From an uncultured Oscillibacter sp. (GTDB lineage Bacteria; Bacillota; Clostridia; Oscillospirales; Oscillospiraceae): a stretch of 59,952 bases of DNA. A program made the translations under genes and the position numbers. Each line of letters opens with the position of its first letter. The first letter of the stretch is position 1. The notes below the pieces were generated by a model. It ran no database searches. It was given only the letters and a program-made list of their open reading frames with translations, and was not told the origin of the DNA. Positions 40,422 through 49,735 of this stretch are shown piece after piece. The stretch is from NCBI RefSeq assembly GCF_900546705.1, contig NZ_URDP01000007.1, forward strand, positions 1 to 59,952, read 5' to 3'.

Positions 40422-41768
40422 TTACTTTTTGTTGGAACGGCGCCAAATATGCATTTTCTCTGCTGCGGCGATCAGCTCCTCGCGGAACTGAGGATGGGCC
40501 ACGGAGATAATCGCCTCGGCGCGCTCCCAGGTGCTCAGGCCCTTCACATTCACCTTGCCGTACTCGGTTACCAGCCAGTGGAGGTTGGTACGGGTGGCGG
40601 TGATGACGGTGCCCTCCAGCATGGTGGGACGGATCCGGGACTTGAGCTCGCCGGTCTTCTTGTCCTTGAAGGAGGAAGAGCAGCAGATGAAGCTCTTGCC
40701 GCCCTTGGCGAGGTAAGCGCCCATGACGAAATCCTGCTGGCCGCCGGCACCGGAGATATGGCGGGTACCGGAAGATTCAGAGGACACCTGGCCGTAGAGG
40801 TCAATGTCCACCGCGCCGTTGATGGAGATGAAGTTATCGATCTGGGAGACGCGGGCAATGTCGTTGACATAGCTGACGGGTGCGGACATGCACTCGGGGT
40901 TGCCATCCAGGAAATCATAGAGCTTCTGGGTACCGGCGGCGAAGGCATAGGTCTGACGGCCCCGGTCAAAGGGCTTGCGCAGACCGGTGATGCGGCCAGC
41001 CTTGGACATGTCCACAAAGGCATCCACGTACATCTCGGTGTGGACACCCAGGTCCTTCAGATCGGATTCGGCGATCATCTTGCCGATGGCACTGGGCATG
41101 GAGCCGATGCCCAGCTGCAGGCAGGCACCGTCGGGGATCTCGGGCACCACCAGGTTGGCCACGGCCAGATCCACGTCGGAGGCCTCACCGGAGCCGCCCA
41201 GTTCGTCGATGGGAGGATTGTCCCCTTCCACAATCATGTCCACGTCGCTGATGTGGATGCAGTTGTCAAAGCCGCCGAAGCAGACGGGCATATTCTTGTT
41301 GACCTCGACGATGATGACCTTTGCCTTCTCACACATGGCCTTGAGGTGAGAGGCACTGGGACCGAAGTTGAACCAGCCGTGGGCATCCATGGGTGCCACC
41401 TGGAACATAGCCACATCAGTTTCACCGATGCAGTTGCGATAATAGCTGGGCAGCTCGGAATAGCGGATGGGTGCGAAATAGGCAAAGCCCTCGTTGATGG
41501 CCTTGCGCTCGATGCCGGACATATGCCAGGAGTTCCAAGTGAAGTGCTCAGCCACATTGGGCACGTCAAAGATTGCAGGGCGGCTGGTGAGGATGCCGCC
41601 GCGGAACTTGACGTCGGTCAGCTCCTCGCTGCGCTTGGCGAGCGCTTTATCCAGTGCCTTGGGGGTGCCGACACACCAGCCGTAATCCACCCAATCACCG
41701 GACTTGACCACCTTCACCGCTTCATCAGCGGTCTTGAGTTTCTGCTTGTACTCTTCCTGATAGCTCAT
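40422..41768 (-). CDS. Butyryl-CoA:acetate CoA-transferase-type enzyme
   Basis: 448-residue CoA-transferase. It moves CoA from butyryl-CoA to acetate, releasing butyrate in the last step of butyrate fermentation. Motifs: N-terminal DWVDYGWCVGTPKALDKAL, catalytic Glu245 in GVHTEMYVDAFVD, GGFDNCIHISDVDMIVEGDN, and SSGTRHISGAGGQQDFVMGA of the But/4-hydroxybutyrate CoA-transferase group. The closeness to But rather than 4-hydroxybutyrate or propionate CoA-transferase is an inference. It is a monocistronic unit with a strong promoter and its own terminator. Confidence 0.88.
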   Translation of the reverse strand: MSYQEEYKQKLKTADEAVKVVKSGDWVDYGWCVGTPKALDKALAKRSEELTDVKFRGGILTSRPAIFDVPNVAEHFTWNSWHMSGIERKAINEGFAYFAPIRYSELPSYYRNCIGETDVAMFQVAPMDAHGWFNFGPSASHLKAMCEKAKVIIVEVNKNMPVCFGGFDNCIHISDVDMIVEGDNPPIDELGGSGEASDVDLAVANLVVPEIPDGACLQLGIGSMPSAIGKMIAESDLKDLGVHTEMYVDAFVDMSKAGRITGLRKPFDRGRQTYAFAAGTQKLYDFLDGNPECMSAPVSYVNDIARVSQIDNFISINGAVDIDLYGQVSSESSGTRHISGAGGQQDFVMGAYLAKGGKSFICCSSSFKDKKTGELKSRIRPTMLEGTVITATRTNLHWLVTEYGKVNVKGLSTWERAEAIISVAHPQFREELIAAAEKMHIWRRSNKK

Positions 41769-41837
41769 GATAATCCTCCCGTATAAATGATGTCCTTGTA
41801 TGATGTCTCAAGGGTTGTCATACTTCTGATTGTCAAG

Positions 41838-41866
41838 ATTATAACATAGCTGTCGATGTATTGCAA
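41838..41866 (-). promoter_or_regulatory. Strong promoter of the CoA-transferase gene
   Basis: Minus strand TTGCAA (41861-41866), 17-base spacer, TATAAT (41838-41843). The start point region carries two direct repeats, TTGTCA at 41815-41820 and 41830-41835 (plus-strand reading), and the leader repeats ATGATGT at 41787-41793 and 41800-41806. Confidence 0.7.
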
Positions 41867-41900
41867 TGGAAAACGTGAAAAAAATCACAAAAATTTCAAA

Positions 41901-41932
41901 AAAAAGGGCAGACCCATGGGTCTGCCCTTTTT
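41901..41932 (-). terminator. Terminator of the rpiR-to-ispH/S1 operon
   Basis: 15-bp perfect palindrome arms AAAAAGGGCAGACCC / GGGTCTGCCCTTTTT, 13 bases after the stop, followed on the minus strand by a T-rich run. Confidence 0.9.
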
Positions 41933-41944
41933 CAGTTCACGCGA

Positions 41945-43894
41945 TTATTCCTCAACGGGCTCCTCAGCGGCAGGAGTCAGCAGAGCGCGGATGGACAGGG
42001 AGATCTTCTGCTTCTCCTCGTCGATGGCGGTGATCTTGGCATCCACCACCTGACCCTCGGACAGCACGTCCTCGGGCTTGTCGATCCGACGGTCAGCGAT
42101 CTGAGAGATGTGGATCAGGCCGTCCACGCCGGGAACAACCTCAGCGAAAGCGCCGAAGCTCATCAGCTTGACGATACGGACAGAAGCCACGTCACCCACG
42201 CTGTACTTGTTCATGAACACATCCCAGGGATTGATGGTGCGGTCCTTCACGCCCAGGGAGATCTTGTGCTTTTCAGGATCGAAGGAGATGACATACACAT
42301 CCAGGGTATCGCCCACCTTGCAGACCTCAGCGGGAGTCTTGATGCGGCTCCAGCTCAGCTCGGAGATATGTACCATACCATCCACACCGCCGATGTCCAC
42401 GAACACGCCGTAGGAGGTCATGGACTTGACCGTGCCGGTGTAGTGCTTGCCCACCTCGATGGAAGCCCACAGAGCCTCCTGAGCGGCCTTACGGGCCTCG
42501 TCGGTGACGGAACGGATGGAACCGACCACCCGGCGACGGGCGCGGTTGACCTCGGTAATGCGCAGCTGCACCTTCTGCTTGATCATGGCGCTCAGGTCAG
42601 CGCCGCGGGGCTGACCGCTCTGGGAAGCGGGCACGAACACGCGCACGCCCTTGACGGACACCACGATGCCGCCCTTGTTCTCCTCGGTGACAGTGCCCTC
42701 GAGGATGGTCTTGTCCTCGACAGCCTGCTCAATGTTCTCCCAGACCTTCACAGCATCCAGGCGCTTCTTGCTGAGCTCGGCATAGCCCTCCACGTCGTTG
42801 ACACGGACAATGTAGGTCTCGATCTCGTCGCCCACATGCACGATATCCTCCGGCTTGGCGGTGGGATCATCGGTCAGCTCGCTGAGCTTGATATAGGCGG
42901 CCTGCTTGGCGCCCACATCCACCTGGACCTCAGTGGGCGTGATGGCCGTGACGATACCGGTCACCTTCTCGCCTGTATTTAAAGTTTTGAAAGACTGATT
43001 CAGTAATTCCTCGAAGGACTCCTCTTTGCCCTCGGCCGCTTTGATTTCTTCGCTCATCGTTGCATATACCTCCTTAATGATGCCCGCAGGCGTGGAGGCA
43101 CCGGCCGTAAGACCCGCAACAGAGCAATCAGTGAAAAAATCCGGCGAGAGCTCGTCCGCGCTTTCGATCTGAATCACGCGGGGGCATCTCTTCATGCAAA
43201 TTTCCGTCAGATGCTTCGTATTGGCACTTTTACGGTCACCCACCACGACCATCACGTCCACCTTGCCGGCGATATCTGCCGCCTCCGATTGACGCTTGTG
43301 CGTAGCATTGCATATTGTATCAAATATTTTTACGTTTGTACACTCTTTTTTTAGAATTTCCCAAGAACTTTCAAAAAGTTTTTGGATGCAGGTGGTCTGA
43401 GCTACCACCGTCAAAGGGATTTCCCGGTTTTTGGGGTCCTCGGAAAGCCACGTTTTTACTGCCTCCGGCCCGTCAAAGACCAGCGCGTTGCGGCACCAGC
43501 TGGCAACGCCCACCACCTCCGGGTGGTGGGGTTCGCCGATGATAACGCTCCGGCGCCCTTCCTGCTCTGCCTGCGCCACCAGCTTTTGAATCCGGCAGAC
43601 ATTGGGACAGGTGGCATTGACACAGGAGACGCCCCGGCTTTCCAACTGATCGAGCACACTTTTGAGTTCCCCGTGGGAGCGGATGACTACCGTGTCCCCG
43701 GCTTTCAGGGAATCGGGATGATCGGCTTTTCGAATTCCTCTGCGGGCCAGGTCCTCCACCACATGAGTGTTATGGATGAGATCTCCCAGCATCCAGCAGC
43801 CGCCGGTCTCCTCCGCCGTCCGCTGGGCCAGCTCCACTGCCCGCTTCACACCGTAGCAGAAGCCGGCGCTCTGGGCAAGAATCACGTTCGGCAT
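41945..43894 (-). CDS. ispH: Bifunctional IspH (HMB-PP reductase) - 30S ribosomal protein S1 fusion
   Basis: 649 residues. The first ~283 are IspH, the last step of the MEP pathway, with its three 4Fe-4S ligands Cys13 (GFCYG), Cys96 (NATCPNVC) and Cys195 (DTICNATHKRQ) and the EPHHPEV segment. Residues about 300-640 hold four S1 RNA-binding domains (for example GKHYTGTVKSMTSYGVFVDI and GDVASVRIVKLMSFGAFAEV). Such fusions are known in Clostridia. It is the last gene of the cluster after plsC, with a 13-base overlap. Confidence 0.96.
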   Translation of the reverse strand: MPNVILAQSAGFCYGVKRAVELAQRTAEETGGCWMLGDLIHNTHVVEDLARRGIRKADHPDSLKAGDTVVIRSHGELKSVLDQLESRGVSCVNATCPNVCRIQKLVAQAEQEGRRSVIIGEPHHPEVVGVASWCRNALVFDGPEAVKTWLSEDPKNREIPLTVVAQTTCIQKLFESSWEILKKECTNVKIFDTICNATHKRQSEAADIAGKVDVMVVVGDRKSANTKHLTEICMKRCPRVIQIESADELSPDFFTDCSVAGLTAGASTPAGIIKEVYATMSEEIKAAEGKEESFEELLNQSFKTLNTGEKVTGIVTAITPTEVQVDVGAKQAAYIKLSELTDDPTAKPEDIVHVGDEIETYIVRVNDVEGYAELSKKRLDAVKVWENIEQAVEDKTILEGTVTEENKGGIVVSVKGVRVFVPASQSGQPRGADLSAMIKQKVQLRITEVNRARRRVVGSIRSVTDEARKAAQEALWASIEVGKHYTGTVKSMTSYGVFVDIGGVDGMVHISELSWSRIKTPAEVCKVGDTLDVYVISFDPEKHKISLGVKDRTINPWDVFMNKYSVGDVASVRIVKLMSFGAFAEVVPGVDGLIHISQIADRRIDKPEDVLSEGQVVDAKITAIDEEKQKISLSIRALLTPAAEEPVEE

Positions 43895-44490
43895 GTGGAA
43901 TCCCCCTCTCCCAGTGCATAGGCCCGGTGCAGCACATCGTCGGCAATGGCCTGCACTTCTTCCGCCGTTCCGTGGCGGCCGGTGTAGGTGGGCCGGTAAG
44001 GCTCACCGAAGATGACGCGGGTCTTGTGAAACAGTCGCTTCTTCCCGTCCACGAACACCGGGACGAACTGGGCACCGGTCCGGATGCCGATCACGGCAAC
44101 GCCGCCCTTGGCCCGGACGTCCCCCTCCTTCTCCACTCGGGTTCCCTCCGGAAAGATCAGGAGATTTTCCCCGTCCCGAATGGCCTTCAGGGCGGTTTTG
44201 ATGGAATTGATGTCCGAATGCCCCCTGGCCACAGGGAACGCTCCCAGCCGCTCCACCGCCCCCCGCAGCACGGGGTAGCGGAACAAAGAGTCCTTGGCCA
44301 TGGCCCGCAGGCCGTAGTCCATGGGCAGGCTGATAGCGATGAGCACCGGGTCCCAGTTGCTGCTGTGGTTGGCACAGAGCATGGCTCCGTGAGAGGGCAG
44401 GCGATCCCGGCCTTCAATCTGGAGCCGGAAGAGAAAATGGGACAAGGGCCGCATCACGGACCAGGCAAGTTTAAAAAACCAGTTATTCAT
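43882..44490 (-). CDS. plsC: 1-acyl-sn-glycerol-3-phosphate acyltransferase
   Basis: 202-residue membrane-associated acyltransferase of phospholipid synthesis. The catalytic block NHSSNWDP (Asn-His...Asp) and FPEGTR are intact, along with GAFPVARG. An N-terminal hydrophobic segment anchors it. It overlaps cmk upstream by four bases and ispH downstream. Confidence 0.95.
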   Translation of the reverse strand: MNNWFFKLAWSVMRPLSHFLFRLQIEGRDRLPSHGAMLCANHSSNWDPVLIAISLPMDYGLRAMAKDSLFRYPVLRGAVERLGAFPVARGHSDINSIKTALKAIRDGENLLIFPEGTRVEKEGDVRAKGGVAVIGIRTGAQFVPVFVDGKKRLFHKTRVIFGEPYRPTYTGRHGTAEEVQAIADDVLHRAYALGEGDSTCRT

Positions 44491-45158
44491 ACGCGCTCCT
44501 CAATGATTTTCAGCAGGGCTTCCCGGCTCTGGGCAAAGTCCAGCTCCGTGGTATCCAGCACCACCGCGTCCTCCGCCTGACGCAGAGGCGATGCGGACCG
44601 GTGCGTGTCGTTCCAGTCCCGCTGCTGGATATCTGCCAGAACCTTTTCATAGGGCTCCGGCGTCCCCCGCTGTTCCAGCTCCAGACAGCGGCGCCTGGCA
44701 CGGGCTTCCGGTGAAGCAGTCAGAAAGACCTTCACCTGGGCTCCGGGAAGGACAACGGTCCCGATATCCCGTCCGTCCATAATGACGTTGTGGGTCCGGG
44801 CCAACGCCTGCTGCATATCCAGGAGAAAGGAGCGGACCTGTGGATAGGCGGAGACCACGGATGCACAGGCGGAGACCTGAGGCAGGCGAATCTCGGAAGT
44901 CACGTCCTCTCCGTTGAGATGCATATGCTGCAGTCCGTCCTCTCCGTAGGTAAGTTCCACCCGGATCTCCGGCAGGGCGGCGATCACCGCAGCCTGGTCG
45001 GCCGGATCAATCCCCCTGTGCAGCACATAGCAGGCAATCGTCCGGTAAATGGCGCCGGTATCCACATAGAGATAGCCCAGCGCAGCGGCGGCTTGTCGGG
45101 CCAGCGTGCTCTTTCCGGCGCCGGAGGGGCCGTCAATGGCAATGCTGATGGTTTGCAT
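44487..45158 (-). CDS. cmk: (d)CMP kinase
   Basis: 223-residue cytidylate kinase. P-loop AIDGPSGAGKST, substrate segment YLYVDTGAIYRTIA, MDGRDIGTVVLPGA and the DTELDFAQS-type ending are standard. ATG 45158 has GGAGAG nine bases upstream; a TTG further upstream would overlap baiN. In Bacillus cmk is also next to an S1 gene. Confidence 0.96.
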   Translation of the reverse strand: MQTISIAIDGPSGAGKSTLARQAAAALGYLYVDTGAIYRTIACYVLHRGIDPADQAAVIAALPEIRVELTYGEDGLQHMHLNGEDVTSEIRLPQVSACASVVSAYPQVRSFLLDMQQALARTHNVIMDGRDIGTVVLPGAQVKVFLTASPEARARRRCLELEQRGTPEPYEKVLADIQQRDWNDTHRSASPLRQAEDAVVLDTTELDFAQSREALLKIIEERV

Positions 45159-45181
45159 GGAATTTTTCTCTCCTGTCCAAT

Positions 45182-46420
45182 TCAATTTTCGCTTCGCGCT
45201 GCGGCAATTCCCGCCGCACGCCCGGTTGCCCAGGCAATCTGCAGGTTGAAACCGCCGGTATAGGCATCTGCATCCAGGATTTCTCCTGCAAAGTACAGCC
45301 CCTTTACAATCTTTGATTCCATTGTGGTTGGGTTCACTTCAGATACTTTCACACCGCCTGATGTGACAATGGCGTCCGTCACCGGGCACAGTCCCGCAAC
45401 AGCAATGGGCCAGTGCTTGAACAGATGGAGCAGCTCCCGGCGCTGTTCCCGGGTGATGGTGTTTACCTTACAGTGCGGATCAATGCCTGAAGCGGATACC
45501 ATCTGGGGAATCATCTTCTGAGGCAGCAGATCGTTCAGGGCGTTGCAGAAATCGTGGTTGCAGTATTTTTCAAAGTCAGACAGCAGCCGGCGGTCCAGCT
45601 GTGCCTCGTCCAGTGCCGGCTTGAGATCGATTTCCAGGCGATAGTGCTTCTTGTCAAAATGGCGCATGTGGGCCGAAGCGGACAGAACCAGCGGACCGCT
45701 GACGCCGAAGTGAGTGAACACCAGCTCTCCCAGCTCCCGGAAGACTTTCTTATCATTTTCAAAGGCGGTCAGCGTGACGTTGCGCAGGCTGAGGCCCTGC
45801 ATGGCGGCACAGGTGTTCCCCTGCTCCCGCAGCGGCACCAGGGAGCCCTGCAAGGGCGTAATGGTATGCCCTGCTGCGGCAGCCATCCGATGCCCCTCGC
45901 CGGTGGACCCGGTGGCGGGATAGGATACGCCGCCGGTGGCCAGAATCACGGCCTGTGCCGGATAGTCGCCACGCTCCCCCGCCGCGCCGGTCACAGTATC
46001 TTCCGCTGTGTGCAGTGCTGTGGCCCGGTCCTGTACCAGGCGAACGCCCAGAGCTTTCAGCCGCCTCTCCAACGCGGCGCTGATGTCAAAAGAGCGGTCA
46101 CTGACGGGAAAGACCCGGTTGCCCCGCTCTGTCTTCAGCGGGACCCCGAGTCCCTCAAAAAACGCCATAGCATCCCGCCCATCAAAGTGAGAAAAGGCAC
46201 TGTAAAGGAATTTTCCATTACGCGGTATATTGGCCATCAGCGTCTGCATATCCGCGTTGTTGGTGACATTGCAGCGGCCTTTCCCTGTGATATTGAGCTT
46301 CTTGCCCAGCCGTTCATTCGGCTCCAGCAGCGTTACGGCCGCGCCGCCCTCCGCCGCCCAGATGGCGGCCATCATACCGGCGGCACCTCCGCCGATTACC
46401 AGCACCTTTTTTTTACTCAT
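45182..46420 (-). CDS. BaiN/HI0933-family NAD(P)/FAD-dependent oxidoreductase
   Basis: 412-residue flavoprotein of the HI0933/BaiN group. The FAD-binding Rossmann motif is VLVIGGGAAGMMAAIWAAEG, then ERLGKKLNITGKGRCNVTN (family signature), ATGGVSYPATGSTGEGH, and the second FAD motif GLYFAGEILDADAYTGGFNLQIA. Some members reduce bile-acid intermediates, but most have no proven role; substrate unknown here. ATG 46420 overlaps the rpiR stop. Confidence 0.9.
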   Translation of the reverse strand: MSKKKVLVIGGGAAGMMAAIWAAEGGAAVTLLEPNERLGKKLNITGKGRCNVTNNADMQTLMANIPRNGKFLYSAFSHFDGRDAMAFFEGLGVPLKTERGNRVFPVSDRSFDISAALERRLKALGVRLVQDRATALHTAEDTVTGAAGERGDYPAQAVILATGGVSYPATGSTGEGHRMAAAAGHTITPLQGSLVPLREQGNTCAAMQGLSLRNVTLTAFENDKKVFRELGELVFTHFGVSGPLVLSASAHMRHFDKKHYRLEIDLKPALDEAQLDRRLLSDFEKYCNHDFCNALNDLLPQKMIPQMVSASGIDPHCKVNTITREQRRELLHLFKHWPIAVAGLCPVTDAIVTSGGVKVSEVNPTTMESKIVKGLYFAGEILDADAYTGGFNLQIAWATGRAAGIAAARSEN

Positions 46421-47279
46421 CGTCCATTTTTCCAAACACGCCGTAGGCGTTCCAGATATCCTCCAATTCCGCGAAGGTACGGGAAGCGTCGGTTCCCATC
46501 CGTGCGCCCACTGCGATCAGCAGCGCATTGATCAAGGACAGCGGTGCCACCATGGAGTCCACAAACGAGAGCATCTCGCAGGGAGCCAGCAAGGCGGCGT
46601 CCGCCATCTGATATACTGGGGAGAGCTCGTTGTCGGTGATGGCAATGATGCCGGCACCGCGGTCCTGGGCAAATTTGACGGTGTTCATGGTGACTTTGGA
46701 ATACCGTGGGAAACTGATGGCGATCATCACATCCTCCGGTCCGATGCGGAAGAGCTGCTCGAAGATCTCGCCGGCGGCATTGGACTGCACCAGCGTCACG
46801 TTTTCAAACAGCAGATGCAGATAGAAATTCAGATACCCTGCCACGAAGGAGGACGAACGCACTCCCAGAATGTAAGTATGCCGGGCGGACATGATCTTGT
46901 CCACCACCCGGTCAAACTCGCCCCGGTCGGCCTCCCCCACCATCATCCGCAGCTTGTCCATGTCCGACTGGACTACAGCGGAGAGAACATCGTGGCCGGA
47001 GAGCATGTCCCCTGCGGCCTGGATGCGCTGGGTAGAGGTCAGGCGGCTGCGGATCATCTCCTGCAGTGCCCGCTGCATGCTGGGGTATCCGTCGTAGCCC
47101 AGCTCGGAGGCGAACCGCACTACCGTGGACTCACTGACGCCCACCAAATGCCCCAGCTTGCTGGCGGTCATAAACGCCGCCTTGTCGTAATTTTCCAAAA
47201 TGTAGCCGGCAATCCGCTTCTGGCCCTTGGAAAAGCCGGACATGTTGCTTTCAATGGTATGTAGAATACTCTTTGCCAC
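46413..47279 (-). CDS. MurR/RpiR family transcriptional regulator
   Basis: 288 residues: an N-terminal RpiR helix-turn-helix domain (about 1-78; GHLVGVSESTVVRFASELGYDGYP) and a C-terminal SIS sugar-phosphate-binding domain (about 125-255; YILGVRSSSFVAGYLNFYLH, AISFPRYSKVT). Members sense sugar phosphates or amino sugars. It heads the baiN-cmk-plsC-ispH/S1 operon, an arrangement common in Clostridia, yet no sugar gene is adjacent. GTG start with GGAGGGAG upstream. Confidence 0.92.
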   Translation of the reverse strand: MAKSILHTIESNMSGFSKGQKRIAGYILENYDKAAFMTASKLGHLVGVSESTVVRFASELGYDGYPSMQRALQEMIRSRLTSTQRIQAAGDMLSGHDVLSAVVQSDMDKLRMMVGEADRGEFDRVVDKIMSARHTYILGVRSSSFVAGYLNFYLHLLFENVTLVQSNAAGEIFEQLFRIGPEDVMIAISFPRYSKVTMNTVKFAQDRGAGIIAITDNELSPVYQMADAALLAPCEMLSFVDSMVAPLSLINALLIAVGARMGTDASRTFAELEDIWNAYGVFGKMDDE

Positions 47280-47341
47280 GGGAATCTCCCTCCGTCAAGC
47301 CTGATGCGCGCGCTGTGCACAGACTGCGCCGCCCGGCAGCT

Positions 47342-47369
47342 ATTGTACCACAAATTTCGCGGGATTCAA
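47342..47369 (-). promoter_or_regulatory. Putative promoter of the rpiR operon
   Basis: Minus strand TTGAAT (47364-47369), 16-base spacer, TACAAT (47342-47347), about 63 bases before rpiR. Confidence 0.55.
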
Positions 47370-47423
47370 ACCCGTTTTGCAAGCTTCCTGAAAAATCCTG
47401 CAATTTGCGGCATCATCCCGCAA

Positions 47424-47457
47424 AAGAGCCGCCTGCATGGCCGGAACATCACGGCTC
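47424..47457 (-). terminator. Weak terminator after rluB
   Basis: GAGCCG / CGGCTC stem with a 20-base loop and TTTT on the minus strand, overlapping the rluB stop. A weak but positionally sensible end of the scpA-rluB operon. Confidence 0.4.
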
Positions 47458-48156
47458 CCGCAGGGACCGGACTTCCTCCTCGGTCAGATAGCGCCATTTT
47501 CCAAGGGGCAAGTCACCCAGTTCCAGCGTGTGCTCCCGGACCCGGCGCAGACGCTTGACTTTCAGATCACACCGGGCACACATGCGACGGATCTGCCGGT
47601 TTTTGCCCTCGTGAATGGTGATGGCGTATTCAGCAGTCTCTTTCCCCTGATGCAGTACCCGGACGTCTGCCGCCTGAATGGGCTCACCCCGCAGATCCCG
47701 GATGGCGGCAAGCTTTTCCGCGGCACCCTCCACCGGGCCATACACCCACACATGGTAGGTTTTTGAGATTTCGTGGCTGGGATGCAGCAGACGATGGGTC
47801 AGGGCGCCGTCGTTGGTCAGCAGCAGCAGCCCTTCGGAGTCCAGATCCAGACGCCCTACGGGATAGACCCGGACGCCGGCATCCGACACCAACTGTGCCA
47901 CCGTGGGACGGCCCTGCTCATCGGAGAGCGTGGTCACGTAGCCACGGGGCTTGTTCAGCATCAGATAGACCAGGCGGGGCGCCGGGCGGATGGACACGCC
48001 GTCCACCCGGATATCGTCCTTTTCCGGATCTGCCTGCTGTCCGAGAACCGCCGGGCGGCCATTCACACTGACACGCCCGGCGAGAATATAACGCTCTGAG
48101 GCACGGCGGGAGCACACACCCGCTGCGGACAAGATCTTTTGCAGTCGTTCTTCCAT
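47449..48156 (-). CDS. rluB: 23S rRNA pseudouridine synthase, RluB/RsuA family
   Basis: 235 residues with an N-terminal S4 RNA-binding domain (LQKILSAAGVCSRRASERYI) and the RsuA/RluB catalytic domain (PVGRLDLDSEGLLLLTNDG with the catalytic Asp, MLNKPRGYVTT, EGKNRQIRRM). It modifies uridine in 23S rRNA helix 89 in the RluB subgroup; RluB versus RluE/RsuA is by context (Firmicute scpB-rluB linkage). Confidence 0.94.
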   Translation of the reverse strand: MEERLQKILSAAGVCSRRASERYILAGRVSVNGRPAVLGQQADPEKDDIRVDGVSIRPAPRLVYLMLNKPRGYVTTLSDEQGRPTVAQLVSDAGVRVYPVGRLDLDSEGLLLLTNDGALTHRLLHPSHEISKTYHVWVYGPVEGAAEKLAAIRDLRGEPIQAADVRVLHQGKETAEYAITIHEGKNRQIRRMCARCDLKVKRLRRVREHTLELGDLPLGKWRYLTEEEVRSLREP

Positions 48157-48166
48157 TGGTTGCTCC

Positions 48167-49273
48167 TTATTCCGGCAAACCGGATTTCAGTGTGGCCATA
48201 GCTGGCTCCCAGACCGGCAGCACATCCTTGCCGCACAGCAGGGTTACCCGGCCTACCTCCTGCCCGTCCACGGAAAACACGGCTTCCCCCGCCGGGGTTC
48301 CGGCCAGGACAGGGGCGGTCAGCGGAGCGGTCAGGGTAATGTCGGTGGTGAGAGTCTCATCCGACGCCAGGGGCCAAGTGAAGCCGGAGGCGGCCACCAG
48401 CGGGATGACGGACTCCGAACCGCCGGAGACGGCGGCGCGGGTTACGACTTTCCCCAAAGAGGCGCAGCACACGGCGGGATAGTCGGAAAAGCCGTATTCC
48501 AGCAGCGCCTGGTGATCGGCCCAGTCGTTTCCGTCCTGCAATGTCACAGCCACGAGGCGCTGACCGTTCCGCTGAGCACAGCTGACCAGCGTGCGTCCGG
48601 CGGCCATGGTATAGCCTGTTTTCAGGCCGATGCACCCTTCCATGTATTGCAGGAGCTTATTGTGGTTGGTCATGGTGCGCCCGCCGATGGTCACGGATTT
48701 GGTGGAGGCAATGCGCACCAGTGTCTCATTATTTACGGCGGCACAGGCCAGACGAGCCATGTCCCGGGCGGTGGAGTAGTGATCAGGGTCATCCAGGCCA
48801 TTGGGATTGGCAAAGGAGGAATTGCTCATCCCTAGTTGGGCGGCCGTCTCGTTCATCTGCCGGACGAATCCCTCCACACTGCCGCCTACATGCTGGGCAA
48901 TGGCCACGGCGGCGTCATTGCCGGAGCACAGCAGCAGCCCGTAAAGCAGCGTCTCCAGCGTCAGCTCCTCCCCGGCCCGCAGATACATGGATGAGCCCTC
49001 TGTCCCGGCAGCTTCCGCAGATACAGTGACGGTATCCGTCAGATTGCCCTCCCGGATAGCGACCAGGGCAGTGAGGATTTTGGTGGTGCTGGCGATCAGC
49101 ATCTTCGCGTCGGCGTTCTGCTCGTACAAAACCCGGCCGCTGTCCACGTCCATCAAAATTGCAGATGTGGCAGAAGTACTAACCGCCAATGACTGACAAG
49201 GAAAAATGCTGAACAGCAGTACAACTGCCATCATACTGAGGAACCAGCGCCGGAACAGCTTTTGCAAATCCAT
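48167..49273 (-). CDS. dacF: D-alanyl-D-alanine carboxypeptidase (DacF-like PBP)
   Basis: 368-residue secreted low-molecular-weight penicillin-binding protein. A signal peptide (SMMAVVLLFSIFPCQSLA) precedes the active-site motifs ASTTK (SxxK), CSGND (SxN) and LKTGYT (KTG), then a C-terminal beta domain. It trims peptidoglycan stem peptides; DacF in Bacillus is expressed in the forespore. The start is uncertain: ATG 49273, GTG 49276 and a TTG 6 bases on share one GAGG site. Confidence 0.92.
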   Translation of the reverse strand: MDLQKLFRRWFLSMMAVVLLFSIFPCQSLAVSTSATSAILMDVDSGRVLYEQNADAKMLIASTTKILTALVAIREGNLTDTVTVSAEAAGTEGSSMYLRAGEELTLETLLYGLLLCSGNDAAVAIAQHVGGSVEGFVRQMNETAAQLGMSNSSFANPNGLDDPDHYSTARDMARLACAAVNNETLVRIASTKSVTIGGRTMTNHNKLLQYMEGCIGLKTGYTMAAGRTLVSCAQRNGQRLVAVTLQDGNDWADHQALLEYGFSDYPAVCCASLGKVVTRAAVSGGSESVIPLVAASGFTWPLASDETLTTDITLTAPLTAPVLAGTPAGEAVFSVDGQEVGRVTLLCGKDVLPVWEPAMATLKSGLPE

Positions 49274-49315
49274 CACCTCGGATTGAACATCGAAAGTGAT
49301 GGTAGTATACCCCGG

Positions 49316-49717
49316 TTACAGGTCAGAATGGTCCTGCTTTTTGTCGAAATATTTTTCCACTTTATCCATGATGTCCGGGACCATCTCCACCACACGGTCC
49401 ACGGTGGACACCGGCGGAACCGCAACAGGCAGAACCCGGGTAGCGCCGTCCTTAATGACCAGGAAGGCCACCGGATCGATCTTGACACCGGCTGCGCTGC
49501 CGCCGCCGAAGTTCTCCTTGGGCGTGGTTTTGCCGTAGTCGCCGCCGCCGCTGCCGAAACCGAAACTTACCTTGGAGATGGGAATCAGCGTCACACCGTC
49601 AGGTGTGGTGATAGGCTGGCCGACGATGGTGTTGGTATCCACCATTTCCCGGATTTTCTCCATGGTGGCGCGCATCATATCGTTGAGCGGGGACTTTTTT
49701 TCCATCGGGTTATCCAT
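49316..49717 (-). CDS. gerW: GerW family sporulation protein (YtfJ)
   Basis: 133 residues with the GerW/YtfJ core: TNTIVGQPITTPDGVTLIPISKVSFGFG, Gly-rich loop, AGVKIDPVAFLVIK. GerW is a forespore protein needed for proper germination response. It lies between DUF2953 and dacF; both neighbours are often linked to gerW in Clostridia. Confidence 0.93.
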   Translation of the reverse strand: MDNPMEKKSPLNDMMRATMEKIREMVDTNTIVGQPITTPDGVTLIPISKVSFGFGSGGGDYGKTTPKENFGGGSAAGVKIDPVAFLVIKDGATRVLPVAVPPVSTVDRVVEMVPDIMDKVEKYFDKKQDHSDL

Positions 49718-49735
49718 AGTGTACCGTCCTTTCCA

